Shown here one piece after another: positions 41,445 through 50,500 of a stretch of 61,839 nt of DNA; the stretch's first letter is position 1, and each line of letters starts with the position of its first letter. A program made the position numbers and the translations under genes. A model generated the notes under the pieces. It searched no databases. It was not told the origin of the DNA and saw only the letters and a program-made list of their open reading frames with translations. Source of the stretch: Vulcanimicrobiota bacterium (GTDB lineage: Bacteria; Vulcanimicrobiota; Vulcanimicrobiia; Vulcanimicrobiales; Vulcanimicrobiaceae); NCBI GenBank assembly GCA_019240755.1, contig JAFAXS010000170.1:1-61839 (forward strand). The letters are read 5' to 3'.

Positions 41445-42755
41445 GTGCATCGGCTCCTCGCGGAGCCGAACATCTCGCAGTATGAAGGCCAACTCGGCCG
41501 CGAAACCATCAAGGTGACGATTGGCCGGCTCTTCGACCGGCTGCGAGCGTCGCGCGAAATGCCGCCGTACGCGGCGGTCCTCGACTCCCTGTCGGCGGAT
41601 CTGGAAGCCTTGGCTCTCGCGCAACTACAGCCGGTGATCAACGCGACCGGCATCATCGTTCATACGAACCTTGGGCGCGCGCCTTTAGCGACCGAAGCGC
41701 AGGCGGCCATCGCCGAAATCTCGCGTGGCTATTCCAATTTGGAATTCGATCTCGAGGGAGGCGACCGGGGTTCGCGTTACGCGCACGTTACCGGCGCTTT
41801 GAAAGAACTGACGGGTGCGCAGGATGCGCTCGTCGTCAACAACTGTGCCGCTGCAGTTCTCCTGGTGCTCGATACCTTCGCGAAGGGACATGAGGTCGTC
41901 GTCGCCCGCAGCGAGCTGATTGAAATCGGCGGCGGTTTCCGTCTCCCGGACGTGCTGGCCCGGAGCGGTGCGACGCTCGTCGAAGTGGGTACGACGAACC
42001 GCGTCTATCTCGAGGATTTCGAGGCGGCGCTCTCGCCGCGCACGGCGTTGCTGCTGCGAACGCACCCGTCGAACTACCGCGTCGAGGGTTTTACCGAAGC
42101 CGTTGAGGCGCGGGACCTCGTCGCCCTCGGAGCGCGAGCTGGTGCGATTGTCGCCGAGGATCTCGGTAGCGGCGCTCTAGTCGATTTGGCGCAGTTCGGT
42201 TTGCCGCACGAACGAACGGTGCAAGAGGCAATTGCGGACGGCATCGGGCTCGTGACTCTTTCCGGCGATAAGCTGCTCGGGGGTCCGCAGGCGGGCATCG
42301 TGCTCGGACGGGCGAATTTGCTCGCACGCCTGCGGAGCAATCCATTGTTACGCGCGCTGCGCGTCGATAAGATGACGCTCGCAGCGCTCGCCGCTACGCT
42401 GGAGCTCTACCGCGACGGCTCGTATCGCGAACGCCTGCCGTTGTTCCGCATGCTTTCGGCGAGCGTAGATGCACTTCGTCGTCGCGCCGAACCGTATTGC
42501 ACCGCGATTAAGAATGCCTCGGCCGTGGAGTCGGACGCCTACATCGGTGGCGGAGCGTTACCTGAAACGCGGGTCGCATCAATCGCCGTCGCAATCGCAG
42601 TCGACAAGCCGAACGCGCTTACGGCGCATCTCCGTCGCGCAAACCCCCCGATCGTGCCGCGCGTCGACGGGGGTCGCGTGCTCCTCGATTTGCGCACGAT
42701 CGCGCCTTCGGAGGATGCAGTCGTGCTCGACGCTGTGACGCGGCATGGTGGATAG
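41445..42755 (+). CDS. selA: L-seryl-tRNA(Sec) selenium transferase SelA
   Basis: 436-residue PLP enzyme that converts seryl-tRNA(Sec) to selenocysteinyl-tRNA(Sec) using selenophosphate. PVINATGIIVHTNLGRAPL, GYSNLEFDLEGGDRGSR, LVVNNCAAAVLL, EDLGSGALVDL and the PLP lysine Lys276 in LSGDKLLGGPQAGI are diagnostic. GTG 41445 gives MHRLLAEPNIS. The family start LPxVxxLL is also encoded just upstream in the same frame (ALPAV) with only CTG available, so translation may begin at CTG 41436. Overlaps the OGFr-domain gene by 11 nt. selB lies 10 kb downstream on the same strand. Confidence 0.95.
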   Translation: MHRLLAEPNISQYEGQLGRETIKVTIGRLFDRLRASREMPPYAAVLDSLSADLEALALAQLQPVINATGIIVHTNLGRAPLATEAQAAIAEISRGYSNLEFDLEGGDRGSRYAHVTGALKELTGAQDALVVNNCAAAVLLVLDTFAKGHEVVVARSELIEIGGGFRLPDVLARSGATLVEVGTTNRVYLEDFEAALSPRTALLLRTHPSNYRVEGFTEAVEARDLVALGARAGAIVAEDLGSGALVDLAQFGLPHERTVQEAIADGIGLVTLSGDKLLGGPQAGIVLGRANLLARLRSNPLLRALRVDKMTLAALAATLELYRDGSYRERLPLFRMLSASVDALRRRAEPYCTAIKNASAVESDAYIGGGALPETRVASIAVAIAVDKPNALTAHLRRANPPIVPRVDGGRVLLDLRTIAPSEDAVVLDAVTRHGG

Positions 42756-43314
42756 CCCCGGCGAAGGGGCGCGCATTATCGCGTTTTACGAAGGGCGCGC
42801 TCCCGACGATCGTGGCAGATTCCTCGACGAGATGTTACGGTTCGACAACCGGCAACTCGAACGAGTCCACGATTTCATTCAGTGGCTTTTTCCGCTGCCG
42901 GAGCCAAGCGGAGCCAATCCGTCGGCGCCGGTACTGGACCAATCGGCGATCGAGCAGTTCCGGGCTCGTCCGGAACTGCGCGTCGCGCTGCGTCGCTCGC
43001 TCGACCGGATGCTGGCGTTCTACGGTTTGCGTTGGAGCGACGAACGAATCGTGCGAAACGAACAATTCGGTGAACGCGACGGCTGGCTGAGCCCAGGAAA
43101 TCACAATCATCTTCGCCTCACTCGGATGGTGCGCTCGCTGTGCTTCTTGGGAGAACGCGATGCCGCACGAGCGCTCTTCGACGCGCTTTCCAACATCTAC
43201 CACGAGGAGCGCCGAACCGGGCGCGATCGGATCTCCGAAACGACGTTCCAATATTGGAAGGCCGCGATCGAACCTTTGAGCCGGGGCGCGCCTCGGGGCG
43301 GCGGCGGAAACTAG
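42745..43314 (+). CDS. OGFr_N-domain protein (opioid growth factor receptor conserved region)
   Basis: 189-residue soluble protein. IIAFYEGRAPDDRGRFLDEM, LRFDNRQLERVHDFIQWLFPLPEPSG and the later HNHLRLTRMVRSLCFLG match the pattern I recall for the OGFr_N domain, defined in vertebrate opioid growth factor receptor and also found in bacteria. The bacterial function is unknown. No signal peptide or membrane span. Its ATG lies inside selA, so translation is probably coupled to SelA. A glycine-rich tail ends the protein. The last four bases (CTAG) are shared with the stop of the aldehyde dehydrogenase on the other strand. Confidence 0.82.
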   Translation: MVDSPGEGARIIAFYEGRAPDDRGRFLDEMLRFDNRQLERVHDFIQWLFPLPEPSGANPSAPVLDQSAIEQFRARPELRVALRRSLDRMLAFYGLRWSDERIVRNEQFGERDGWLSPGNHNHLRLTRMVRSLCFLGERDAARALFDALSNIYHEERRTGRDRISETTFQYWKAAIEPLSRGAPRGGGGN

Positions 43315-44843
43315 TCGGAGAACCAGCCCGACGGCGCGACGTCGAGGTTCACGTTGATCTGCTTGACCTCCGTATATGCGTCGTAACCGTAGGTGCCAAG
43401 TTCGCGGCCGATGCCGGATTGCTTGTAGCCGCCCCAGGGCGCTTCGTTGTACGTGGGATGATACGTGTTGATCCACGTGATGCCCGCGCGCATCTTGCGG
43501 ATGACGCGGTGCGCCTTGGCGACGTCCTCGGTGAACACCGCGCCTGCTAAGCCGTAGATCGTATCGTTCGCTAAGCGAATCGCTTCGGCTTCGTCGTCGA
43601 ACGTTTGCACGACGAGCACCGGCCCGAAGATCTCTTCCTGCACGATTCGCATGTCGCGCGACGTGCGGTCGAAGATCGTGGGAGCGATGAAGTTGCCGTC
43701 GGCGAGCTCTCCGCCGAGCCGTTCACCGCCGCACACTAGCTCTGCGCCTTCGCTCTTTCCGGCAGCGATGTAACCTTCGACGCGCTCGCGATGAACCGGC
43801 GAAATGATCGGTCCCATTTCGGTCTGCGGATCGAAACCATCGCCGACGCGAATCTTGCGCGCGCGCTCGGCGAGCCGCCCGAGAAAACGATCGTGCAGGG
43901 CGCGTTCGACGATCAACCGCGATCCGGCGGAGCAGACTTGGCCGGCATTGGCAAAGATCCCGAAGAGCGCGTAATCTACGGCCGTGTCGAAATCGGCGTC
44001 GGCGAAGACGACGTTGGGCGATTTGCCCCCGAGCTCGAGCGAGATCTTCTTTAAATTGGACGTAGCGGCTTGCATGATGCTGCGGCCAGTTTTCGTTCCA
44101 CCGGTAAAGGCCACTTTATCCACGCGCGTGCTGGCTGCGATCGCGTTTCCGGCCGTCGCTCCCGGCCCCGTGACGACGTTGAGGACGCCTGGCGGAAACT
44201 CCAGCTCTTCGAAGATCGCCGCCAGCCGGATCGCCGACAGCGGCGTCAACTCAGATGGTTTGAGCACGCAGACGTTGCCCGCCGCGAGCGCCGGCGCGAG
44301 TTTCCAGACCGCCATCAGCAGCGGATAGTTCCATGGAATGATCTGCCCGCAGACGCCGATCGGCTCGCGGACGGTGAACGTCTGCGACGGGGCCGGAACG
44401 TCGAAGGTTTGGCCGTGCGGCTTCGTCGCCAGCCCGGCGTAATAGCGGAAGCAGTTGGCGGCGTCTACCGCGTCATACTCGGTCTCGCGCAGCGGCTTCC
44501 CGCCGTTGAGCGTGTCTATCCGCATGAACTCGTCCCGGTGCCGGTCGACTGCGTCCGCGACTTTAAAGAGCAGCGCCGCACGATCGGCGGCGCTCGTGCC
44601 GCTCCACGGCCCATCGTCGAACGCCGCGCGCGCCGCATCGATCGCGCGTTCCGCGTCGGCGGCACCGGCCTCCGCGACCGCTGCGACAACCCGGCCGTTC
44701 GATGGATTGATCAGGTCGCGCGTCACGCCGTCCGCCGCGAGCGTCCACTCGCCGCCGATGAACATCGGAACCACGCCGCTCCGGCGCGGAAGGTTCGCAA
44801 GGATTTCATCGGCATTTGGCCTTGAATGTGTCGCACTTTGCAT
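43311..44843 (-). CDS. NAD(P)-dependent aldehyde dehydrogenase, probable aminobutyraldehyde dehydrogenase
   Basis: 510-residue class 1/2/9 ALDH. Catalytic glutamate in SLELGGKSPNVVF, catalytic cysteine in NAGQVCSAGSRL, GQIIPWNYPLLMAVWKLAPALAAGN and FGPVLVVQTF are all intact. It is closest in style to betaine- and gamma-aminobutyraldehyde dehydrogenases. It follows patA by 15 nt, so it probably oxidises 4-aminobutanal to GABA (the PatD step). It may also serve as the succinate-semialdehyde enzyme, because no gabD is visible. N-terminal extension of about 25 residues before VPMFIGGEW. Confidence 0.9.
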   Translation of the reverse strand: MQSATHSRPNADEILANLPRRSGVVPMFIGGEWTLAADGVTRDLINPSNGRVVAAVAEAGAADAERAIDAARAAFDDGPWSGTSAADRAALLFKVADAVDRHRDEFMRIDTLNGGKPLRETEYDAVDAANCFRYYAGLATKPHGQTFDVPAPSQTFTVREPIGVCGQIIPWNYPLLMAVWKLAPALAAGNVCVLKPSELTPLSAIRLAAIFEELEFPPGVLNVVTGPGATAGNAIAASTRVDKVAFTGGTKTGRSIMQAATSNLKKISLELGGKSPNVVFADADFDTAVDYALFGIFANAGQVCSAGSRLIVERALHDRFLGRLAERARKIRVGDGFDPQTEMGPIISPVHRERVEGYIAAGKSEGAELVCGGERLGGELADGNFIAPTIFDRTSRDMRIVQEEIFGPVLVVQTFDDEAEAIRLANDTIYGLAGAVFTEDVAKAHRVIRKMRAGITWINTYHPTYNEAPWGGYKQSGIGRELGTYGYDAYTEVKQINVNLDVAPSGWFSD

Positions 44844-44857
44844 GGTTAGGTTACCTC

Positions 44858-44876
44858 GTCATCCTTCGACAGGGGC
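44858..44876. repeat. Dispersed short repeat at the patA stop codon
   Basis: GTCATCCTTCGACAGGGGC on the plus strand. It is a shortened form of the TCATCC...GTCGAAGG repeat family. On the minus strand it provides the last codons and the TGA of patA (PVEG-stop). Confidence 0.45.
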
Positions 44877-46166
44877 AGGACGGCGCTGTGAGATTTCTGC
44901 TAGGCTCTCGTTGATAGCTTGGCAGACGCGGCCCGCTTCTTCCTCCGCGATCGTGAGCGGCGGCTCGATGCGGATCGTCCGCGCGTTCACGAGCGTTCCG
45001 GAAACGAGGATGTCGCGGTCGAGCATATGCTTCGCGAACTCGAATCCCGTCGCGTGATCGGGGAACTCGAGCGCCATCAGTAAGCCTTTGCCGCGGGCCG
45101 CGACGGCCACGCCGGAATTGTGCGCGACGGCCTTTTGGATCTCGCCGAGCATCCGCGCCCCCAGCGTTGCGGCGCGTTCGGGCAGGCGCTCTTCGATCAA
45201 CACGTTGATCGTTGCGATCGCCGCGGCGCACGCGAGTGGATTTCCGCCGAACGTGGACGTGTGCAAGAACGGATTATCAAACAGCTTCGCAAAGATTTCG
45301 CGCCGTCCGATCACCGCGCCGGCCGGAACCACGCCCCCGCCAAACGCTTTCGCCAAGCACATGAGGTCCGGCGCGACGCCGTAGTGCTCGCAGCAGAACA
45401 TCTTGCCGGTGCGCCCCATCCCCGTTTGCACTTCGTCGAGAATCAGCAGCGCGCCGAACTCGTTGCAGAGTGCGCGTACACCGGGCAAGTAGTCGTCATC
45501 TGGAATATTGACGCCGCCCTCGCCCTGGATAGGCTCCAGCAGCACTGCGCCGACGTCCTCACCAACGGCGCGGCACGACGTCATCATGTCGTGCAGCGCC
45601 GGCAGATCGTTGAACGGCACGTGCTCGATGTTGGGCAGCATGGGCCCGAACGGCCGCCGGAACTCCGCCTTGGCGCTCGCCGAGAGCGACCCATAGCTTT
45701 TGCCGTGAAAGCCTTTGGTGGCGCCGACGATCGTCTGCTTCGAGGGATCGTAGGCGCGCGCGAGCTTGAGCGCGCCTTCTACGGCCTCGGTGCCGCTGTT
45801 GCAAAAGAAGCTGTACTCGAGACCGTCGGGTGCCAGCATCGCCAGCGTCTTAGCGAGCATCGCACGTAAGGGATCGAGAAGATCCTGGCTGTGCAACGGC
45901 TGGCGGCGCAGCTGATCGGTAACGGCTTTGACGACCTTCGGGTGGCGATGACCGACGTTGAAGATCCCGAAACCCCCGAGGCAATCGAGGTACGTCCGCC
46001 CGGTAACGTCGCGGTACGAATTCGGTCCCGCATCCGCCCATTCGACGACTGCGGCGGCTCGCGCCGGATCGGTCGCCTTGCGGTATTCGAGGAAACCGGG
46101 GTTGACGTGATCGCGGAAGTTCGTGACCGTCTCGCGCGTGATCCAGTCCGCCTGAGCGGAGTCCAC
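44859..46166 (-). CDS. patA: Putrescine aminotransferase (PatA/YgjG type)
   Basis: Class III PLP enzyme transferring the amino group of putrescine to 2-oxoglutarate. Similarity to E. coli YgjG is strong: NPGFLEYRK, FIDCLGGFGIFNVGHRHP-like, PLHSQDLLDPLRAMLAKTLA, SFFCNSGTEAVEGALKLA, EPIQGEGGVNIP, ILDEVQTGMGRTGKMF, LAKAFGGGVVPAGA and FGGNPLACAAAIATINVL. The GTG at 46166 gives 435 residues. The YgjG N-terminal pattern LNLIExR continues upstream in the same frame (46166 to about 46230), where no standard start codon exists. Middle gene of gabT-patA-aldehyde dehydrogenase. Confidence 0.92.
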   Translation of the reverse strand: MDSAQADWITRETVTNFRDHVNPGFLEYRKATDPARAAAVVEWADAGPNSYRDVTGRTYLDCLGGFGIFNVGHRHPKVVKAVTDQLRRQPLHSQDLLDPLRAMLAKTLAMLAPDGLEYSFFCNSGTEAVEGALKLARAYDPSKQTIVGATKGFHGKSYGSLSASAKAEFRRPFGPMLPNIEHVPFNDLPALHDMMTSCRAVGEDVGAVLLEPIQGEGGVNIPDDDYLPGVRALCNEFGALLILDEVQTGMGRTGKMFCCEHYGVAPDLMCLAKAFGGGVVPAGAVIGRREIFAKLFDNPFLHTSTFGGNPLACAAAIATINVLIEERLPERAATLGARMLGEIQKAVAHNSGVAVAARGKGLLMALEFPDHATGFEFAKHMLDRDILVSGTLVNARTIRIEPPLTIAEEEAGRVCQAINESLAEISQRRPAPVEG

Positions 46167-46233
46167 GTCGCGTCGTTCAATCAGATTGAGAACACGCTGC
46201 GTATAGTCGAAAACCTCCCGCTGCCGGTCACTG

Positions 46234-47517
46234 CTAATTTTTGCTCACCTCGTACACGGCGCGCATCGCCGAACGCAATATATCAAAGCCTTCGTCGAGC
46301 TCCTCGTCGCGCACGACCAGCGGCACCAAGATGCGCACGACGTCTCCGTCGCCCGCCAGCAAGAGCAACAATCCTCGCTCGCGCGCTGCCGCAACGAGGT
46401 CGGGGGCACCGGAAGAGAGCTCCATCGCCATCATCGCTCCCAGCCCGCGCACGTCCGCGACGGCGGAAAACTCCGACTCCAAGGCGCGCAACGCCATGCC
46501 GATCCGCTCCCCGATGTGACGCGCTCGCGCCAGAAACGCTTCGTCCATCGCGTCGAGTACGGCCAGCGCCGCAGCGCACGCGACGGGGTTGCCGGCGAAC
46601 GTGCCCCCCAGTCCGCCGGGCTCCGGCGCGTCCATGATCTCCGCCTTTCCGATCACAGCGGCCAGCGGCAAACCACCGCCCAGCGATTTCGCAACCGTCA
46701 AAAGATCCGGCTCGATCCCATAGTGTTCGCACGCGAACAGGCGCCCCGTCCGGCCGAAGCCCGTTTGGATCTCGTCCGCGATCAACACGATGCCGCGATC
46801 GTCGGCGATGCGCCGCAGCTCGCGCAAAAAATCCGGCGGCGCCGGGACGAAGCCGCCCTCCCCCAGCACGGGCTCGACGATGAACGCCGCCACCTGCTGC
46901 GCCGGAACGGCGGAATCGAAGAGTCGCGCGATCGCCGCGAGCGCTTGATTGGTCGAAACGCCGTGCGGCTCGTAGGGGAACGGTACGTGGTGAACGTCGC
47001 TGCAGTACGGTCCGAAATGCTGCTTGTACGGCCGTTCCTTGCCGGTCATCGAGAGCGCCAGCAGCGTTCGGCCGTGAAAGCCGTGTTCGAAAGCGATGAC
47101 GGCCGGGCGCCGAGTATGCTCGCGCGCAATCTTGACCGCATTCTCCGTCGCTTCCGCGCCGGTCGAGAGCAGCAGCGTCTTTTTCGGCGACGAGCCTGGG
47201 GCGCGGCGGTTGAGGGTTTCGGCGACTTGCACGTACGGCTCGTACATCGTCACCTGAAAGCACGCGTGCGTCAGCAGTGCGGCCTGCTCCGCGATCGCCG
47301 CGACGACGTCCTTATTCGTGTGGCCGGCGTTGAGCGTCCCGATTCCGCCGGCAAAATCTACGTAGCGGCGACCGTCGGCATCCCAGAGCGTTGCGCCGTG
47401 CGCGCGCGCCGCCCAAATGGGATGCGCGGTGCCGACACCACGTGGGACGCTGTCGGCACGCCGCTGCGTCAGTGACTTTCCTTTGGCGGCGAGTGGCCGC
47501 GCTTGCGGTACGGACAT
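46234..47517 (-). CDS. gabT: 4-aminobutyrate aminotransferase
   Basis: 427-residue class III transaminase converting GABA and 2-oxoglutarate to succinate semialdehyde and glutamate. AHPIWAARAHGATLWDADGRRYVDFAGGIGTLNAGHTN, LLSTGAEATENAVKIAR, AFEHGFHGRTLLALSMTGKERPYK, EPVLGEGGFVPAPPDFL, LIADEIQTGFGRTGRLF and the lysine in TVAKSLGGGLPLAAV are typical GabT. First gene on the minus strand of the three-gene polyamine unit; 68 nt separate it from patA. The open frame runs cleanly from ATG 47517. Divergent from the receptor gene. Confidence 0.92.
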   Translation of the reverse strand: MSVPQARPLAAKGKSLTQRRADSVPRGVGTAHPIWAARAHGATLWDADGRRYVDFAGGIGTLNAGHTNKDVVAAIAEQAALLTHACFQVTMYEPYVQVAETLNRRAPGSSPKKTLLLSTGAEATENAVKIAREHTRRPAVIAFEHGFHGRTLLALSMTGKERPYKQHFGPYCSDVHHVPFPYEPHGVSTNQALAAIARLFDSAVPAQQVAAFIVEPVLGEGGFVPAPPDFLRELRRIADDRGIVLIADEIQTGFGRTGRLFACEHYGIEPDLLTVAKSLGGGLPLAAVIGKAEIMDAPEPGGLGGTFAGNPVACAAALAVLDAMDEAFLARARHIGERIGMALRALESEFSAVADVRGLGAMMAMELSSGAPDLVAAARERGLLLLLAGDGDVVRILVPLVVRDEELDEGFDILRSAMRAVYEVSKN

Positions 47518-47599
47518 GAGCGAGGAAGTTATCTTCGGCGAGTTTAAAGGCGCTCTTCTTTAACGGTACGATTTCGACGCCGTTGTGCGAGGTGGCATT

Positions 47600-50500
47600 T
47601 TGAGAAGGCGAATCCTGGCATTCGTGACGTTTCTGGCCGTTGCGCTGCCGCTCGGGGCAAGCGCCGGCACGACCGGAACCCTTCGCGGCCGGATCTTGGA
47701 TGCGACGACGCATGCTCCCATCGCGGGTGCCGAAATAACCGCCGCGTCGCCCTCGCAAGCGGCGCGCACGATCTCCGACGGCAGCGGCAGCTTTTCGTTT
47801 CTTTCGCTGCAGCCCGACACGTATACGGTCAACGCCGCTAAATCGGGATACGACCCCCAAGCGCAGCCCGGGATAACGATCGTCGCCGATCAATCCGCGA
47901 CCGTAACGCTCAACCTGCAGCCGGCGCTCAAGACGATCGCGCGAACGACTTCGCGCTCCACCCAATCGCTGGTTCACTCCGGTATTACGAGCGATGTCTA
48001 CTCCGTCAACGCGGCGGGGCAAAAGGCCGCCTCCGCGCTCTCCGGTTCCGGCTCCCTGACGCAGGCGTACGGCGCGATCGGCAGCGCTCCCGGCGTCAGC
48101 ATCCCGTCGAATCAGCAGGGCTGGTATCAAGGCGTCTACGTGCGCGGCGGCGACGTGGATCAGGTCGCGTACGAGTTCGATGGAATTCCGACGACGCGTC
48201 AATCCGATCTCGCGCCAATCGCGACGCTGACGTCGCTCGGCAATCAAGAGGTTCAAGTCTACACCGGCGGGACGCCCGCCACGTCGAACTCCTCCGGCTT
48301 AGCAGGCTACATTAACCAGGTCATCAAGACGGGGACCTATCCGGGATACGCGAACGCCGATCTTGGGATCGGCGCGCCGGCGTTCTATCATCAGGCGACG
48401 GTCGAAACCGGCGGCGCCACCCCGGACCGCACGTTCTCCTACTACGTCGGTCTTTCGGGCACGAACCAAGCGTTTCGGTACGGCGATCAGTTCGGCGGCG
48501 TCAGCGAGCCGTTGTATTTCTATCCTCTCTACGTGCCGACGAACAACGGCGTCTACAACATACTCGACGGGTCCGGCGGAAAAGCGCCGAACTACGGCTT
48601 CATCGCGCAACCCGGTTACAGCTACGCGCAAGCGATGAACTTCGATCGGGAGAACGTCATCAATCTGCACGTCGGCATTCCTCATCACGATTCGTTCTTG
48701 CGCGACGACGTGCAAATGCTCTATGTTACGGGCGGCATCGCTGCGCAGTTCTACAGCTCGGCAAACGACATCTGGTTCACGCCGGCAAAGGGCGCTGCGA
48801 CCGGCGTCGGTTATCCGATCGCGTATCTCGATTCCCTCTACTACGGCGGTCCGCTAATGCGAGCTCCGAACCCGAAAGATCTCGTCACGGGCCTTTTCCC
48901 GAGCAGTCCGACGGATCGCGCTCTGGCCGCTCCGATCGATTCCAGCGATCGCGACGGCAACTGGAACGGTTATTCCATCGAGAAGCTGCAGTATCAGAAA
49001 AACTTCGACTCGCACTCGTACCTGCGCGGCCTCGTGTGGGGCGCGTACTCGACGTGGTTCATCAACGGCCCCAACAGCGCGCAGCTGGTCTTCGGCTCGG
49101 ACCCAGCCGACTATGAAGTCTGGGAGCACGGCTACGGTGGCTCCCTCATCTACTCGAATCAACTTTCGCCGCGCCACTTGATCACGGCCGAGGCGTCGTA
49201 TATGACGCAAAAGCTCCAGACCTACAACGCGATGTTCAGCTCCACGGACCCGTTCGCCAGCAGTCTCGCCGCGACGGGCCTCGGAACGATACTTTCGAGC
49301 TACGGAACGCCGAACGGCAAGTGCTACAACTACGTCACCGGACAGCGATGGAGCTGTTTCGACGCCGGCAGTCAAGGCGGATGCCTGTCGCCGTTCGGAT
49401 GCTACCCCGGCACGGGGGCCTTCGACTTCAATCTGACGCCGGGCGTGGCGCCTCCCGGATCGCCCGCAGCCAAGGCCGGCGCGCGTTGGATGATGACCGA
49501 GAACGGCCAAAGCGCGCAGGTCGACAACGTGACGCCGCGGTTTGACTCGTACGCGCTGACCGATCTCTGGCAGCCGAACGATCAGATCGTCGTCAACGTC
49601 GGGGCGCGGCTCGATCGCTTCGCGTACGTCACAAGCGATCTCGAAGCCGGCTACCCCGCGCGCGCGTTTTGGTTCGCCGCTTATAATAACGAGCACTGCG
49701 GCGCGCCCGGCGTGGCGCCCCAATGGACGTGGAACTCCGGCACGCAAATGTTCGGGTCGTGCGGTGCGGGTCTCGCGCCGTTGACGAACCCCGGCAACGG
49801 CCTATATAACGTCGGAGCCACGACCTACGTGTCGAGCGTCTTTCAGCCGCGGCTCTCCTTTACGTACACGCTCGATCCGGATACCGTGATCCGCGGCTCG
49901 GCGGGGAAGTACGCGCGTGCCGAGGGCTCGTCGTACTATCAATACAACACCGTGCAACAAAACTTAGCGTCGTTCATTTCGCAGTTCTATCCCTACGGCT
50001 ATCACACGCCCGATCACGCGATCTTCCCGGATACGTCCGGCAACTTCGATCTGTCGTTCGAGAAGCACCTCAAAGGCACGCTGCTGTCCTTTAAAGTCAC
50101 GCCGTTCTACCGCGACACGCGCAACCAGCTGCAGTTTCAGGCGATCAACGCGGTGCAAGGCACGCTCGCCGGACTCAACGTCGGCACGCAGGAGTCGTAC
50201 GGCGTGGAATTTTCCATGCAGTACGGCGACTTCAGCCGCAATGGATTCTCGAGTCTCTTCTCCTATACGCACACGCAGAACCGGATCAAGTTCGGTCCGA
50301 TCAACGGCGTAAGCGTGATCGACCCGCTCAACGCACAGATCGAGCTCTACAATTCGTACACGCACGCCTGCTCGGGCGTCGGCCCGCATTCGCCGAACTG
50401 GGCCGCGTGCGGAAGCGGCGCCTATGTCGGCAACGCGGCGCCCGTGCTGCTCAACAGCCAGTCGGGCACGGGCAACCAAGGAAAGCTAAAAATTCCTAAC

